Of a stretch of DNA of 54,741 bases, positions 16,501-24,660 are shown piece after piece (position 1 is the first letter of the stretch; each line of letters begins with the position of its first letter). Position numbers and translations under genes: made by a program. The notes below the pieces were generated by a model. The model was given only the letters and a program-made list of their open reading frames with translations. It made no database searches and was not told the origin of the DNA. The stretch is taken from NCBI GenBank assembly GCA_039028975.1, contig JBCCHB010000115.1, positions 1 through 54,741 on the forward strand, given 5' to 3'. This DNA comes from JAHBNG01 sp039028975 (lineage in GTDB: Bacteria; Chloroflexota; Anaerolineae; Caldilineales; Caldilineaceae).

Positions 16501-17799
16501 AAACTGTTTTGCAATCAGATCGACAAGCTGATTGGGTAAACCTGCCGTCTTGCCCGTATTCTCGTCACGATAGACAGTGCTGCGTGTACTCGCCTCCGTT
16601 ATCAACTCGTGGGTGAACCAGTCGCGCAAGGCCCGTTCGGTTGTACCCTCTTGCTGGTTGAGCGTCTTCTGCAACACATCTTGATAGTAGAGACGCAACG
16701 CCTGTTCAATATAGCCGACGGGTAGATCCGCGGAGTTGATGGTATTCCCTGACTTCTCTTTGACTGTTTCCCAAAGCTGATAGCAGACAACCTGCAATTG
16801 TACTGGTTCCACATATTGGCCGGGCTGAGGTTCACTCCTACCGTGGACTCGCACCAACCGCAGCTGATCCACCAGCTCATTGGCCACGCCCGTGGCAAAT
16901 GGACGTCCCGCTGCTGCAGCGGGCTTGGCTACAGCTTGTAAGGCACCCTCTATGCCCATACGCTCCATATAAAATCGGTCCCGCAGCTTACCATCTAGTA
17001 GAGGTGCATAGGGATCCAACTTGGCTACATAGTCTTCGCGTAGCGTCAGCACAACCCAGAAGTTTGGATCGGCGCGCATGGCCTGATTGAGCTGCCGAAA
17101 GAATTCATTGCGTTCTTCCCAGCGATCCAGGTGGGTGGTTACTATCTCCTCAAACTGGTCAATGATCAGCACGTAAGGGGCCAGCTCACTCTCATCCTCT
17201 TGATACAGAGTGGCGATGAGTTCATCTGCTTCTATACTGCGGTCGCTTTGAAAACCGGAGTTTTCCCCAGCCTTTATAGGAGAGAGCAAACTCGGGTTTT
17301 CAAACGGAGCTGAGTATAACGAGCCATCATGCTCTTTGATGACTGAATCCTCCACAGAATCTGGCGTAGACTCAATCGATACGTCAGGGTCATACGAGAA
17401 GTGTATCCCATCATGGCTGACCAACCGCTCGAGAAAATCCGTCAGGGTAAGATGGGCCAAGTTCTGCGCATTGCGTTCTCCATCTGCATCCAGGCTCAGC
17501 ATTAGGTTAAAGAGGAAAATATTTTCCACATCGGTAATGCCTTGGGGGAGTTCGCCACTGACACGACCGACAGGCAGCATGGCAAAGCCCTGTTCTTGGA
17601 TTTGAGGAACCAAGCGGGCATTGATGATAGAACTTTTACCCGCACCAGACGGGGCATAGAAGAGGGTAAGTCGCTGGGAGATCACGCGCGCCAGCAGCTC
17701 ACTGGCCTCATATTGACGGCCATAGAATTTCCCACCATCTTCCTGGCGAAAGGTGCGGGGGCCAACATAGGCATTTGTAGATTGAATCGGTGTTGTCAT
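13594..17799 (-). CDS. nSTAND1-type NTPase with TM segment and about 16 WD40 repeats
   Basis: 1401 aa from the ATG at 17799; the frame extends upstream into translated minisatellite, which I exclude. N-terminus: FYGR...ELL then P-loop PSGAGKSS (50-57), Walker B YVLIIDQFEEI (about 208-218), and a STAND helical region. One hydrophobic segment (about 540-560) is followed by an Ala/Gln/Glu-rich coiled coil and about 16 WD40 repeats from about 657 to the end, enough for two propellers. Such proteins are signal-operated switches in which WD40 senses and the NTPase oligomerises. Residues about 161-188 are encoded by the 86-bp palindromic element and are absent from the paralog at 34487-38659. The neighbours are CHAT-FGE downstream and caspase upstream. 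The upstream leader is a minisatellite without a clear Shine-Dalgarno. Confidence 0.93.
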   Translation of the reverse strand: MTTPIQSTNAYVGPRTFRQEDGGKFYGRQYEASELLARVISQRLTLFYAPSGAGKSSIINARLVPQIQEQGFAMLPVGRVSGELPQGITDVENIFLFNLMLSLDADGERNAQNLAHLTLTDFLERLVSHDGIHFSYDPDVSIESTPDSVEDSVIKEHDGSLYSAPFENPSLLSPIKAGENSGFQSDRSIEADELIATLYQEDESELAPYVLIIDQFEEIVTTHLDRWEERNEFFRQLNQAMRADPNFWVVLTLREDYVAKLDPYAPLLDGKLRDRFYMERMGIEGALQAVAKPAAAAGRPFATGVANELVDQLRLVRVHGRSEPQPGQYVEPVQLQVVCYQLWETVKEKSGNTINSADLPVGYIEQALRLYYQDVLQKTLNQQEGTTERALRDWFTHELITEASTRSTVYRDENTGKTAGLPNQLVDLIAKQFLLRTELRAGGAWIELVHDRFIEPILQDNIAWFANYDNPLLRPTQAWLESGRLADKLLTNSLLNQAQSYAAFNENELSGIEREFLAESTQAQQQRERDEFLRVRRQRLLLTIAGVLIILFAGLSFWGVSNMVLAESRQAAAEEAQAIAETETQHALRAEAAAQNQARAIHAGALAVQAQTLTHQKPQLSLLLALEAFNIHHRRGDAPLPVVTESLRNVLAETGGVGMSGHQGAVNSATFSPDGRWLASASSDGKVGLWDTNEPAVPALFLNGHEETITMVDFSPDGRWLASASNDGKVGLWDMNEPAAPARFLGEDEEAVTMVAFSPGNRWLASATWGEEPVLRLWALAALDSEPIVRTGYGGFVGFSPDARWLVSIAQGHTLALWPIEEPTASFDGEPTLLVGHTSAISSVAISSNSRWLATGDESGRTLLWDLNDLAANPYELDGHFEVVSTASFSHDGEWLATASWDNTVNIWPIAAFSGATVNAPDTPDRATETINAIEPIKLKGHIDVVDVAFHPGDDQLAAAHSDGTTTLWDIASQNLGRATVEPIMLYGHESRVSTVQFHPDGQRVMTGSWDTTLRLWTLNNLWVEPQVQRQNSGKVFKLAFSPDGRWIANSSDKMVGLWNVADIDGDVIHLPGHQHSILDVVFSPDSRILASSAADGIRLWQVDNPTDEPEWLTGHEGTIHSLAFSPDGDLLASGSADQTVGVWTTSDPSIPPSLLNDHTDSVNKVTFSPDGHWLASGGDDGQVILREVADPNGEPRILDEHTGAVWLLAFSPDGRWLASGGLDPYILLWDMNEQNTEAILLEGYSDSSISALDFSPDSRWLVAGSVDSSVAIWDMQKPDHVPRSFVGHSDHITSLAFDASGQWLATASTDTSIRLWDLNQEEALPYTLNVHQAPVWAISFSPDGRRLASGSGDATVRLWTVSIEEVVAKGCRIAGRNMRDDEWNRYFSGTDFHKTCIEYD
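17233..17318 (-). repeat. 86-bp palindromic element, copy 2, inside the nSTAND gene
   Basis: On the minus strand it begins TATACTCAGCTCCGTTTGAA and ends CAAAGCGACCGCAGTATA. The two arms match over about 29 positions with about 6 mismatches, including a shared run TTTGAAAACC. It adds about 28 codons (LYSAPFEN... to ...DRSI) to a variable linker between Walker A and Walker B. The outermost bases are TATA at both ends. If a TA was duplicated on insertion, the net gain is 84 bases, which keeps the frame. Confidence 0.8.
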
Positions 17800-17814
17800 A
17801 ATGTTTTTAAAAGG

Positions 17815-17940
17815 GGCAAGGTAGCAAGGTGGCAAGGTAGCAAGGTGGCAAGTAGGCAAGTGGGCAAGTGGGCAAGTGGGCAAGTACGATTATCACCTGC
17901 TCACCTGCAAACCTACTCACCTGCTCACCTGCAAACCTGC
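17815..17940. repeat. Composite minisatellite, copy 1
   Basis: It has GGCAAG(G/T)-type octamers, a unique core reading GCAAGTACGATTATCACCTG, then CTCACCTGCAAACCTG-type octamers. It fills almost all of the gap between the caspase stop codon and the nSTAND start. The same composite, inverted, is at 25935-26163. Confidence 0.85.
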
Positions 17941-19989
17941 TCACTTCCTCACCAACCGATACTCGATCTGAGCTGTAGTCCACTCATCTTCGACGGCAGT
18001 CGGAGGTGGCCCAAGTGCTCGCTTCTTGCCGCCGCCCATGGTCTGGTGCATAAGTTTGCTAAAGGCATTCCCTGTTTGGAGGACGCTACGGCTGGCCACC
18101 CAAGGGGACTTGAGGGCTTTCTGTTCCAGTAGCTCAAAGTCGGCATCATCAACGGTGGCAATGACTTTGACTCTCTGATGAGTTTCCTGAAGCTGTTTGG
18201 GCAGTGAGGCAAGGAGCTGATCACGCCGCTTGCGGCTACAGCCCAAGCTGTAGGCATAGCCCGCTTCCAGCCGTTCGTGGGCACCCACTGGCGGGTAGAG
18301 TTTGGTGATGCTCCAGTCGTGATCGAAGAAGAGGATGGTGAAGTAGAGATCAAGGTCAGAGAGATTGGTTACTTCGATCACCAATCGATCCCCTTCTGTG
18401 GCTACCAGTTCGCCGCCATGTTGCTCGTCAAAATCAACCGCAATCGGTTCAGCCGTCTCCTCATCGAAGGCCAACTTCTTCATAGCAACTTTGAATGTCC
18501 CCGCGAGTTCGCCATAAGGATCCGTGTTTTCCAGGGCTAGCGCATTGTGGTAGCGCACAATATGGGTTAGGTCATTGGGTAGCTCGTGAAGCTTGTCCAA
18601 AGGGAAGGGAGCCACCAGTCGCTCGCCCGCTGGATTTTGGATTTCAACCTGCATACCATCGGGTGTATTTGGTGCATCAACCTGAGCTACACTGAACTGG
18701 GCCGCGCTTTCGGCTGAAACCAGCTTGACATACGGTTCGACGGGAGCGGTAGTGAGCAGGGATTTTACCTTGGCCGCTAACTCGGCATCGGCAACGTCTA
18801 TATGCACCTCCCGCTGCATTTCGCCATGATTAATGCGATAAATGGTGGCTTTTGAGAGGGGTTCAATTTCGTCAGTGCCTTTTTCAGCAACTTCTTCAAT
18901 GACACAGCCGCTACGCACAGCCCCCACTTCTTCTACGGATAAGGTGGCGATCGGTGGACCAGCATCGGCAATCTTGCGGGTATCGGGCGGATAGACGTGA
19001 AGCTGGCTCCCTTCTGTCAAACCGTGGGCGACACCCCCATCAACCCAAATAGTTTCATCGTCAATCTCAACTACCGTTAACATCACATCCCGACGTGGAC
19101 GCAATCCACCAAAAACTTCACGATCTCGGTCGCCTTCACATTGGGGCATCTGGCTTGAATATTGGCTATGGACCTTCTGGCGCACCCGCTCATGCAATTC
19201 ACGATAAGTCAACGGGCGATCGGGTGACATCTTGGAGAGTTCTTCAACCACAAAGTAGGTCGTTACGCCGTGCTGCCGGAAACTGTTGCCTTCAGGCACT
19301 CGATATTCGTTGGCTTCCTCTGTGTCGCGACAGGAGGCTAACAACACGTAGCGATCTTCGGGCGCTTCCCCGTCTGCCTTAAGGCTGCGCTTTCCCACAC
19401 CAAACTCATTACCTGCAGTTGCATCCGCCGCTTTGCCTGTGGGCTGAGGACGTAGATCGGGATTGGCACGACGGGTGGGGATCATGCCCGGCTTGACTTT
19501 ACGGGTCCCCGAGCCAGAGTGGCAGCAGTCCATGAATACAGTCACATTATCGCTATAGTGGGTCAGCTCTTCTAGCATTTCGCCCAGTTCCCAATCTTTG
19601 ATATCGTAGACCCCATCCGTTCGGCTATCATGAGGAATCGTCGTCTCGTCCATGCCGTCGGGCTTGGTTCCCGTGGGGTCCACGGCTTGAGAGCCATGGC
19701 CGCTGTAGTGAAAGTAGAAGGCAGGCTTAGGCTCTGGGCTACCCGCCTCGGCCCAAGCTTGGGCGTTACCAATCAAATGCGAGCGGAAAGATTCCTTAAT
19801 GGCCGCGTGGGTTGCCTGGCTATCCAGCAACTTGACCACATTTTCCTGAGCCAGCCCGAACTTGTTCACGAGCAACTGCTCCATTGCGTTTACATCATTG
19901 ACACAGCCCCCCAAATCCGGCACGCTATCCGCCTTATAATCGTCCACAGCCACCATTAGTGCATACATAGTCGGCGTTTCGTTTGACAT
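17941..19989 (-). CDS. Caspase-like (peptidase C14, metacaspase-type) protein
   Basis: 682 aa. The N-terminal caspase fold has the catalytic His in HYSGHGS (His98) and Cys in MDCCHSGS (probably Cys156), and a metacaspase-like acidic pattern (DGMDETTIPHD) between them. Metacaspase-type enzymes cleave after Arg/Lys and can be Ca2+-dependent. The remaining roughly 450 residues are a long C-terminal extension of beta-rich segments with no motif I can name, resembling DUF4384-like regions linked to bacterial caspases (tentative). No signal peptide is visible. It lies between the nSTAND gene and the Trypco1-like gene on one strand, the context of a STAND-activated death protease. The start ATG follows a heptamer repeat region. 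Confidence 0.9.
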   Translation of the reverse strand: MSNETPTMYALMVAVDDYKADSVPDLGGCVNDVNAMEQLLVNKFGLAQENVVKLLDSQATHAAIKESFRSHLIGNAQAWAEAGSPEPKPAFYFHYSGHGSQAVDPTGTKPDGMDETTIPHDSRTDGVYDIKDWELGEMLEELTHYSDNVTVFMDCCHSGSGTRKVKPGMIPTRRANPDLRPQPTGKAADATAGNEFGVGKRSLKADGEAPEDRYVLLASCRDTEEANEYRVPEGNSFRQHGVTTYFVVEELSKMSPDRPLTYRELHERVRQKVHSQYSSQMPQCEGDRDREVFGGLRPRRDVMLTVVEIDDETIWVDGGVAHGLTEGSQLHVYPPDTRKIADAGPPIATLSVEEVGAVRSGCVIEEVAEKGTDEIEPLSKATIYRINHGEMQREVHIDVADAELAAKVKSLLTTAPVEPYVKLVSAESAAQFSVAQVDAPNTPDGMQVEIQNPAGERLVAPFPLDKLHELPNDLTHIVRYHNALALENTDPYGELAGTFKVAMKKLAFDEETAEPIAVDFDEQHGGELVATEGDRLVIEVTNLSDLDLYFTILFFDHDWSITKLYPPVGAHERLEAGYAYSLGCSRKRRDQLLASLPKQLQETHQRVKVIATVDDADFELLEQKALKSPWVASRSVLQTGNAFSKLMHQTMGGGKKRALGPPPTAVEDEWTTAQIEYRLVRK

Positions 19990-20022
19990 ACCCTTATTCC
20001 TCTACCTCTTATTCCCATAACC

Positions 20023-20127
20023 AGTAATCCGTAATCCGTAATCAGTAATCCGTAATCAGTAATCCGTAATCCGTAATCCGTAACCAGTAATCAGTAACCA
20101 AGGACCAAGGACCAGTGACCAAGGACC
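20023..20127. repeat. Heptanucleotide tandem repeat array
   Basis: About 15 copies of a 7-base unit, mainly AGTAATC and CGTAATC, shading into AGTAACC and AAGGACC at the far end. It lies between the Trypco1-like gene and the caspase gene. The unit length resembles the short tandemly repeated repetitive sequences known from filamentous cyanobacteria. It leaves little normal sequence for a ribosome binding site upstream of the caspase. Confidence 0.85.
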
Positions 20128-20133
20128 TGTAAA

Positions 20134-20739
20134 CTATCCACCACGTTCAGACGGCTCTGGCGTCGATAATGCTGCCTCCACATCCGTTGCAGCATGAAGC
20201 ACTCGCAAAATATCATCGCTGGCCCTAGCCCATTCCAGCTCGACTTCCAAGGTGGCACCCACGCCCGATTTGGCCAACACAGCACCCACTTCAAAGTTTA
20301 GGTTCACGCCAAACTTGACCTTGACCATACGTGGCTGAGCACCACCCGGAATTCCCTTGCGCATAAGATCCGTCTCTAAAGCCATTTGGCGAATGGTACT
20401 CATTGCCGCGCTAATCGCGTTTTTTGAGCGGGCTTCGATCTGCTCCGCGGCTTTGGCGCTGCGTGTCCCAGCCGAAGGCGAACCAGCACCTGATGACCCA
20501 TCGCTCGGTGCACCAACGGAGCGGGTACCCGCCGAATGCGTACCAGCGGAACCGACCTTTGTCCGCTTACCCGCCCCGGAACCTCCAGTCGATGCTGGGG
20601 CAGGTATAGCAGGAGATCCAGTTGGCGGAACAAAATCATCACCAACAAAATCAACCATGATTGTAAATTCTTCAGGCTTCTCCACATCCAATCCTAGCTC
20701 TTGACCATTTAATACGGTCTGTTCTTTAGTTGACATCAT
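20134..20739 (-). CDS. Trypco1-like (CU044_2847-type) protein
   Basis: 201 aa. A short N-terminal beta segment (EEFTIMVDFVGDD) is followed by a low-complexity Gly/Ala/Ser/Thr linker (about 40-95). The C-terminal domain reads KNAISAAMSTIRQMALETDL and then VKVKFGVNLNFEVGAVLAKS with a final TLEVELEW. This C-terminal pattern matches the trypsin-co-occurring domain 1 family as I recall it, which accompanies proteases and STAND NTPases in bacterial conflict systems. Its molecular role is not established; an adaptor function has been proposed. It is 37 bases downstream of the muramidase gene and upstream of the caspase, on the same strand. Confidence 0.75.
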   Translation of the reverse strand: MMSTKEQTVLNGQELGLDVEKPEEFTIMVDFVGDDFVPPTGSPAIPAPASTGGSGAGKRTKVGSAGTHSAGTRSVGAPSDGSSGAGSPSAGTRSAKAAEQIEARSKNAISAAMSTIRQMALETDLMRKGIPGGAQPRMVKVKFGVNLNFEVGAVLAKSGVGATLEVELEWARASDDILRVLHAATDVEAALSTPEPSERGG

Positions 20740-20776
20740 TTATCCTATTACTAAAATACGTACTAAAAATCCACCA

Positions 20777-23700
20777 TCAACCATCCAACTTCGCCCTCTT
20801 CCCGCTCGACGCGGCATGTTTATCAATCAGCCGCTCAAGCTCCCGAATGGCCTCGGCTGTAGCATCTTTGACCTCCGCATGAACGGTCTCCTGATCCATG
20901 GTATAGACCAGTCGATTCCAGTAGCTGTTGTAGATGATGCCTAGCCAGGTGATAAATTGGAGATTCTCTTCCAGAGCCTGCAATGGCTTGCCTAGAAAAT
21001 AGGTTAAGAAAGCACCAACGCTCAGCCCCCCAAAGACCAGACCAAACATGATGTTACCAGTGTAAGCACTAAAGCCTGCTGCAAAGAGGAAAGAGAGAAT
21101 CCCCACGCCAAAAAGAATGCGATACATCCAGATCGTTGTGTTGTAGGGAGTCATAATACTGCGCAAGATGCTGTTGAACATGACCTCGTTGTTTTCAAAC
21201 CCATGCTTAATGTGATTGACCCACGCCTGGTATAGTTCCGGGTCGGTTTCTGATATGGGGCGTCTATGACCCGTCTCTCCATCTATATTGTTTCCGCTGA
21301 CGGGCATTGGCATGGCTGGGGCAAAAGGTATTTTTCTGCTCTCGATGGAACTACTGGGATCACGGGGAATGATTGGCATGGCGGGTGCAACTGGGCTAGC
21401 TGGGGCAGTAGGGCTGGCCGGTGCAGTGGGGCTGGCTGGTGCAGTGGGGCTGGCTGGTGCAGTGGGGCTGGCTGGTGCAGTGGGGCTGGCTGGTGCAGTG
21501 GGGCTGGCTGGTGCAGTGGGGCTGGCTGGTGCCATAGGTCTACGCAACTGACGGCATACATCATACCGCTCGTGGATAATATTGCCATAATGATCGGCCT
21601 GACCGGGTCCGTTATAGACTTGCGCAAATGAACGGAAGTCCCGATTGCGTATGGCATCTACTATATTGTTCACCTCCATAAAGCGGAAGAGGCTGGCAAT
21701 CTGAGCATCAGCACTTGCTTGGAAGGCTTGGAACATCTGGTGAGGAGAGCTGTAGCCGATGCGCTGGTGGTTAAAGCCCATAATCTGCGGTGCGCCCATG
21801 CTGATGGCACAGATGGCCGCGTGTTCATCTAGCTGGCGGGCAAATTCAAAGATCTCCCACTCGGCCTGCTGGTTGCCGTGGAAGTCGCGCCAGCCTTCCT
21901 TGTCAGAAGATCGCCACTGGTGACCTTTCCAGCTCTCACCTGGGGTAAAGGTAAAGTGGCTTCGGAAGAGAGCCTCATTCTGCTTGCCCCAGTTGTTGTA
22001 GAAGATGTGGTTCTCAAAGCGGATGATCATGCGCCCATCTGGGCCAAATGGTTCACCAGCCGATTCCGCCAGCAGAACGGCTAGGGCTACGTCAGGCTCG
22101 ATACTCAGCCTAGCCGCCTGATTCAATAAGGCACCACCGTATCGATTCCATGTGTTGACAACCAGTTTGGTTAGACCGATTGCACCAGCAGGCATCGCTA
22201 GCTTTTCATGATCTGGCGGAGCTAGATTGTCTCCCTGTGCGAAAGAAGGTATCGAAGAAGGCGAAGGCATTGCATGGCCTGGCTCTACGGCCTCACCCAG
22301 CACCGATACATAATCGGATGAAACAAATCCTGTAAATCCCTCTGCTTCTACATTGAGCCAGCCACTCTGTTCTTGCAAAATGTCTACAAGGGTTTCGTAA
22401 GCCAGGATGGTCACCTCATCGTGTTCTATACCAGGGCCACTACGCATCCGCAGGCCCAACTCGGCATTGACTCTGCCCACCCGACGTTCTAACGGAGCGG
22501 CAGCAGGAAGGACGGGAGAAGCGGATGGGCTAGGTACACCCGCTGCTGTAGGCATGACAGGCACGGCCGAGGCGGCTGGCATCATCGGCGACGCTGGCGT
22601 GTGGAGGGTAGGTAGATTACCCAATTCGGAAGGTTTCTCAATAGAGCGAACCGGTGAGGCCATCGGAGAGAGTGGACCATCCGCGGGGCCATCTGCACGC
22701 TCATTTGCCGGTCCACCCATTGGCGATGCAGCTGGCATGACAGGCGACGCTGGTGCCCCCATGATGGTGACATAAGCGCCAAATAGATAGCCTGTGTTGC
22801 CTGCCGCTTTGCCATAGAGCCATTCGCCCTCTTCAGCCATGACATCAACCAAGGTCTGGTTTAGCAGGATGGCAATATCAGCGTGTTCCGTGCCAGGCCC
22901 CAATCGCATACGCAGACCCGATTCGGCGTTAACCCGACCAATCTTCCGGCTACCAGCAGGCCAGATTGTTTTTGGTTTGATGGCTTCTGGTTCGGTAGCC
23001 ATACGAACACGGAAACGGTCTGCCGGTTCGAGCGCGCACGCTTGACGGAAATCGTCCACAATCGCAGGGCGGTTGCAGATGGACCACTGTTTCTGATCAG
23101 TTTCGGGCCAGCGGTAGAGGCAAAGCCCTTGGATGGGCTGATTGGCCGGATCGCTATTCCAATCAGCGATCTCTTCATAGGCTGTGCGTACCCAGCCCAG
23201 ATTCTGCTGTGGTTCCCAGCCCACGTTGGGATCGGTCGGATCGGCTTCAGTAATCAGCACTGGCAAATTTTGGAAGCGCGGTGGAATCCGCTCCATAAAA
23301 TCTCGATACGTACGGAACTCATCGCGTAGGTGGGAATAGGCAGGGTTGCCGAAAGAAATATCAACCTTGATGCGGCTGGGGTCGTGGGCATGGGTATAGG
23401 TATGAATGGCCATGCCGTCACACTCGCCAGCTTGCAACATTTCCATTGTGTCGGCGAAGTATTTTCCCCAGTCGCCGCCTGGATTGATGTCATATTTGGT
23501 TTCGATATTCCAAGGAGCCGGGCCAGCCACTAGCACCTGATCCTCCTCATGACCTGGCAGGTTCCGAATGGCCGTGCGGCAGCGTCGATAACAATCTACA
23601 TACTGATAGGGGGTAATCGGCTGATGGTCGGGCCACTCTTGGGCGTGGTTAGGTTCGTTGCCGATAATCCAAACATGGCAGCCGCGGGAGCGGGAGACGT

Positions 23701-24637
23701 AGGTGGCACAGGCGCGCGCAAATTCATCATAGTGCTCTGGCTTGGGGAGGGTTCCACTGGAGCCATAGCCATGATTGATGCGGACGACAAGACCGATGCC
23801 CTGATTGGCCAGATGGCTAAAGTCGGCATTGGGTCCATTGCCATTGAGTCCAATGGCTGCGAGTTCCAAGATCCAGCCAGGGCGTCCATGATCAAGCATG
23901 TGGTTTTCGCCACCAGCTTCATGGAGACCGTAGATAAATTCCGGATAGTAAGCCGGCTTGGCACCCGGCTTCATTGCGGGCCAGGGGCTTGGTTGGGTCG
24001 GCTGGGCAGGCGTTGGCGTCGTTGCATGGCTATCATTCTGGTTTTGCGTGGGAGATACAGGGTGTGTGCCATTGCTGCCATTCGTTGCTGTGCCATCGGT
24101 TGCTGAACCAGCTGTGGTTGAACCATTCGTTGAACTACCTGCCTGGGTGCGCTGAAAGACGACGTAATAAGAGTGATGTCCAAAGGTATTCCACTTCTCA
24201 CCGCCAGGCCCATCTTCATCATCGTGACGAGTATGGATTTTCGTCACCTTATCGCTCGAACCACCACCATCGATCCAGACCTCTAGATCCATATTCTTGT
24301 AGATGGGGATGTTGCCCGCCGGTTCGTTGTCTCCTTTATCCAGGTTGCTGGGTTTGGCTTCATCGCTGGGATTTCGCCCTTCCCACGTCCAGCCGATTTT
24401 GAGATTGGGGTCTTTGACCCGCCGCCCAGACTCATCCAGTGCCTCCACAAAGACGTGATGCTGGCTGCGATTCTCCTCGGGTGACAGATGGTGGACACCG
24501 ATGAGCTTCCAGTACGATGCGCCAGCGGCAACATTCGCCGTGGCAACTTGGACGCCATAACGTTCGGCGTCGTTGTGAACGCCTTGGGTACCATTTTCTA
24601 AAAAACGCTGGTTGTAGCTTTGAAAGTTGAATGCCAT
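20777..24637 (-). CDS. Glycosidase-SH3-SH3-muramidase protein with C-terminal TM pair
   Basis: 1286 aa from the ATG at 24637, chosen because AAGGAG lies 7 bases upstream. Domains in order: a beta-rich N-terminal module (about 1-175) that recurs with glycosidases; a TIM-barrel glycosidase-like region (about 220-540) with candidate acid/base Glu in GNEPN and nucleophile Glu in LITEADP; two bacterial SH3 domains (GRVNAESGLRMRLGPG and GRVNAELGLRMRSGPG); an N-acetylmuramidase domain of the DUF3380 type with AVLLAESAGEPFGPDG and FRSFAQVYNGPG; a (TAPASP)n linker; and two hydrophobic segments near the C-terminus. No Sec signal is visible. The C-terminal membrane part resembles the 2TM modules of TRADD-N-associated conflict proteins (tentative). 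It probably cuts peptidoglycan glycan strands; how it crosses the membrane is unclear. Confidence 0.88.
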   Translation of the reverse strand: MAFNFQSYNQRFLENGTQGVHNDAERYGVQVATANVAAGASYWKLIGVHHLSPEENRSQHHVFVEALDESGRRVKDPNLKIGWTWEGRNPSDEAKPSNLDKGDNEPAGNIPIYKNMDLEVWIDGGGSSDKVTKIHTRHDDEDGPGGEKWNTFGHHSYYVVFQRTQAGSSTNGSTTAGSATDGTATNGSNGTHPVSPTQNQNDSHATTPTPAQPTQPSPWPAMKPGAKPAYYPEFIYGLHEAGGENHMLDHGRPGWILELAAIGLNGNGPNADFSHLANQGIGLVVRINHGYGSSGTLPKPEHYDEFARACATYVSRSRGCHVWIIGNEPNHAQEWPDHQPITPYQYVDCYRRCRTAIRNLPGHEEDQVLVAGPAPWNIETKYDINPGGDWGKYFADTMEMLQAGECDGMAIHTYTHAHDPSRIKVDISFGNPAYSHLRDEFRTYRDFMERIPPRFQNLPVLITEADPTDPNVGWEPQQNLGWVRTAYEEIADWNSDPANQPIQGLCLYRWPETDQKQWSICNRPAIVDDFRQACALEPADRFRVRMATEPEAIKPKTIWPAGSRKIGRVNAESGLRMRLGPGTEHADIAILLNQTLVDVMAEEGEWLYGKAAGNTGYLFGAYVTIMGAPASPVMPAASPMGGPANERADGPADGPLSPMASPVRSIEKPSELGNLPTLHTPASPMMPAASAVPVMPTAAGVPSPSASPVLPAAAPLERRVGRVNAELGLRMRSGPGIEHDEVTILAYETLVDILQEQSGWLNVEAEGFTGFVSSDYVSVLGEAVEPGHAMPSPSSIPSFAQGDNLAPPDHEKLAMPAGAIGLTKLVVNTWNRYGGALLNQAARLSIEPDVALAVLLAESAGEPFGPDGRMIIRFENHIFYNNWGKQNEALFRSHFTFTPGESWKGHQWRSSDKEGWRDFHGNQQAEWEIFEFARQLDEHAAICAISMGAPQIMGFNHQRIGYSSPHQMFQAFQASADAQIASLFRFMEVNNIVDAIRNRDFRSFAQVYNGPGQADHYGNIIHERYDVCRQLRRPMAPASPTAPASPTAPASPTAPASPTAPASPTAPASPTAPASPTAPASPVAPAMPIIPRDPSSSIESRKIPFAPAMPMPVSGNNIDGETGHRRPISETDPELYQAWVNHIKHGFENNEVMFNSILRSIMTPYNTTIWMYRILFGVGILSFLFAAGFSAYTGNIMFGLVFGGLSVGAFLTYFLGKPLQALEENLQFITWLGIIYNSYWNRLVYTMDQETVHAEVKDATAEAIRELERLIDKHAASSGKRAKLDG
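21393..21535. repeat. 18-bp coding tandem repeat
   Basis: Repeats of GGTGCAGTGGGGCTGGCT on the + strand encode TAPASP on the minus strand. About seven copies are nearly identical, with degenerate copies at the ends. It forms a Pro/Ala linker between the muramidase domain and the membrane segments. The near-identity suggests recent expansion. Confidence 0.9.
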
Positions 24638-24660
24638 GTGTGGACTCCTTAAAAAACGTA

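Noticed and set aside
17800..17883. N-terminal extension of the nSTAND protein upstream of 17799
   Set aside because: It is encoded by minisatellite sequence, and the paralog begins near the later Met.
21266..21631. Frames opposite the (TAPASP)n region giving Gly/Ala/Val or Cys/Ser repeats
   Set aside because: They are antisense shadows of the 18-bp coding repeat inside the muramidase gene.
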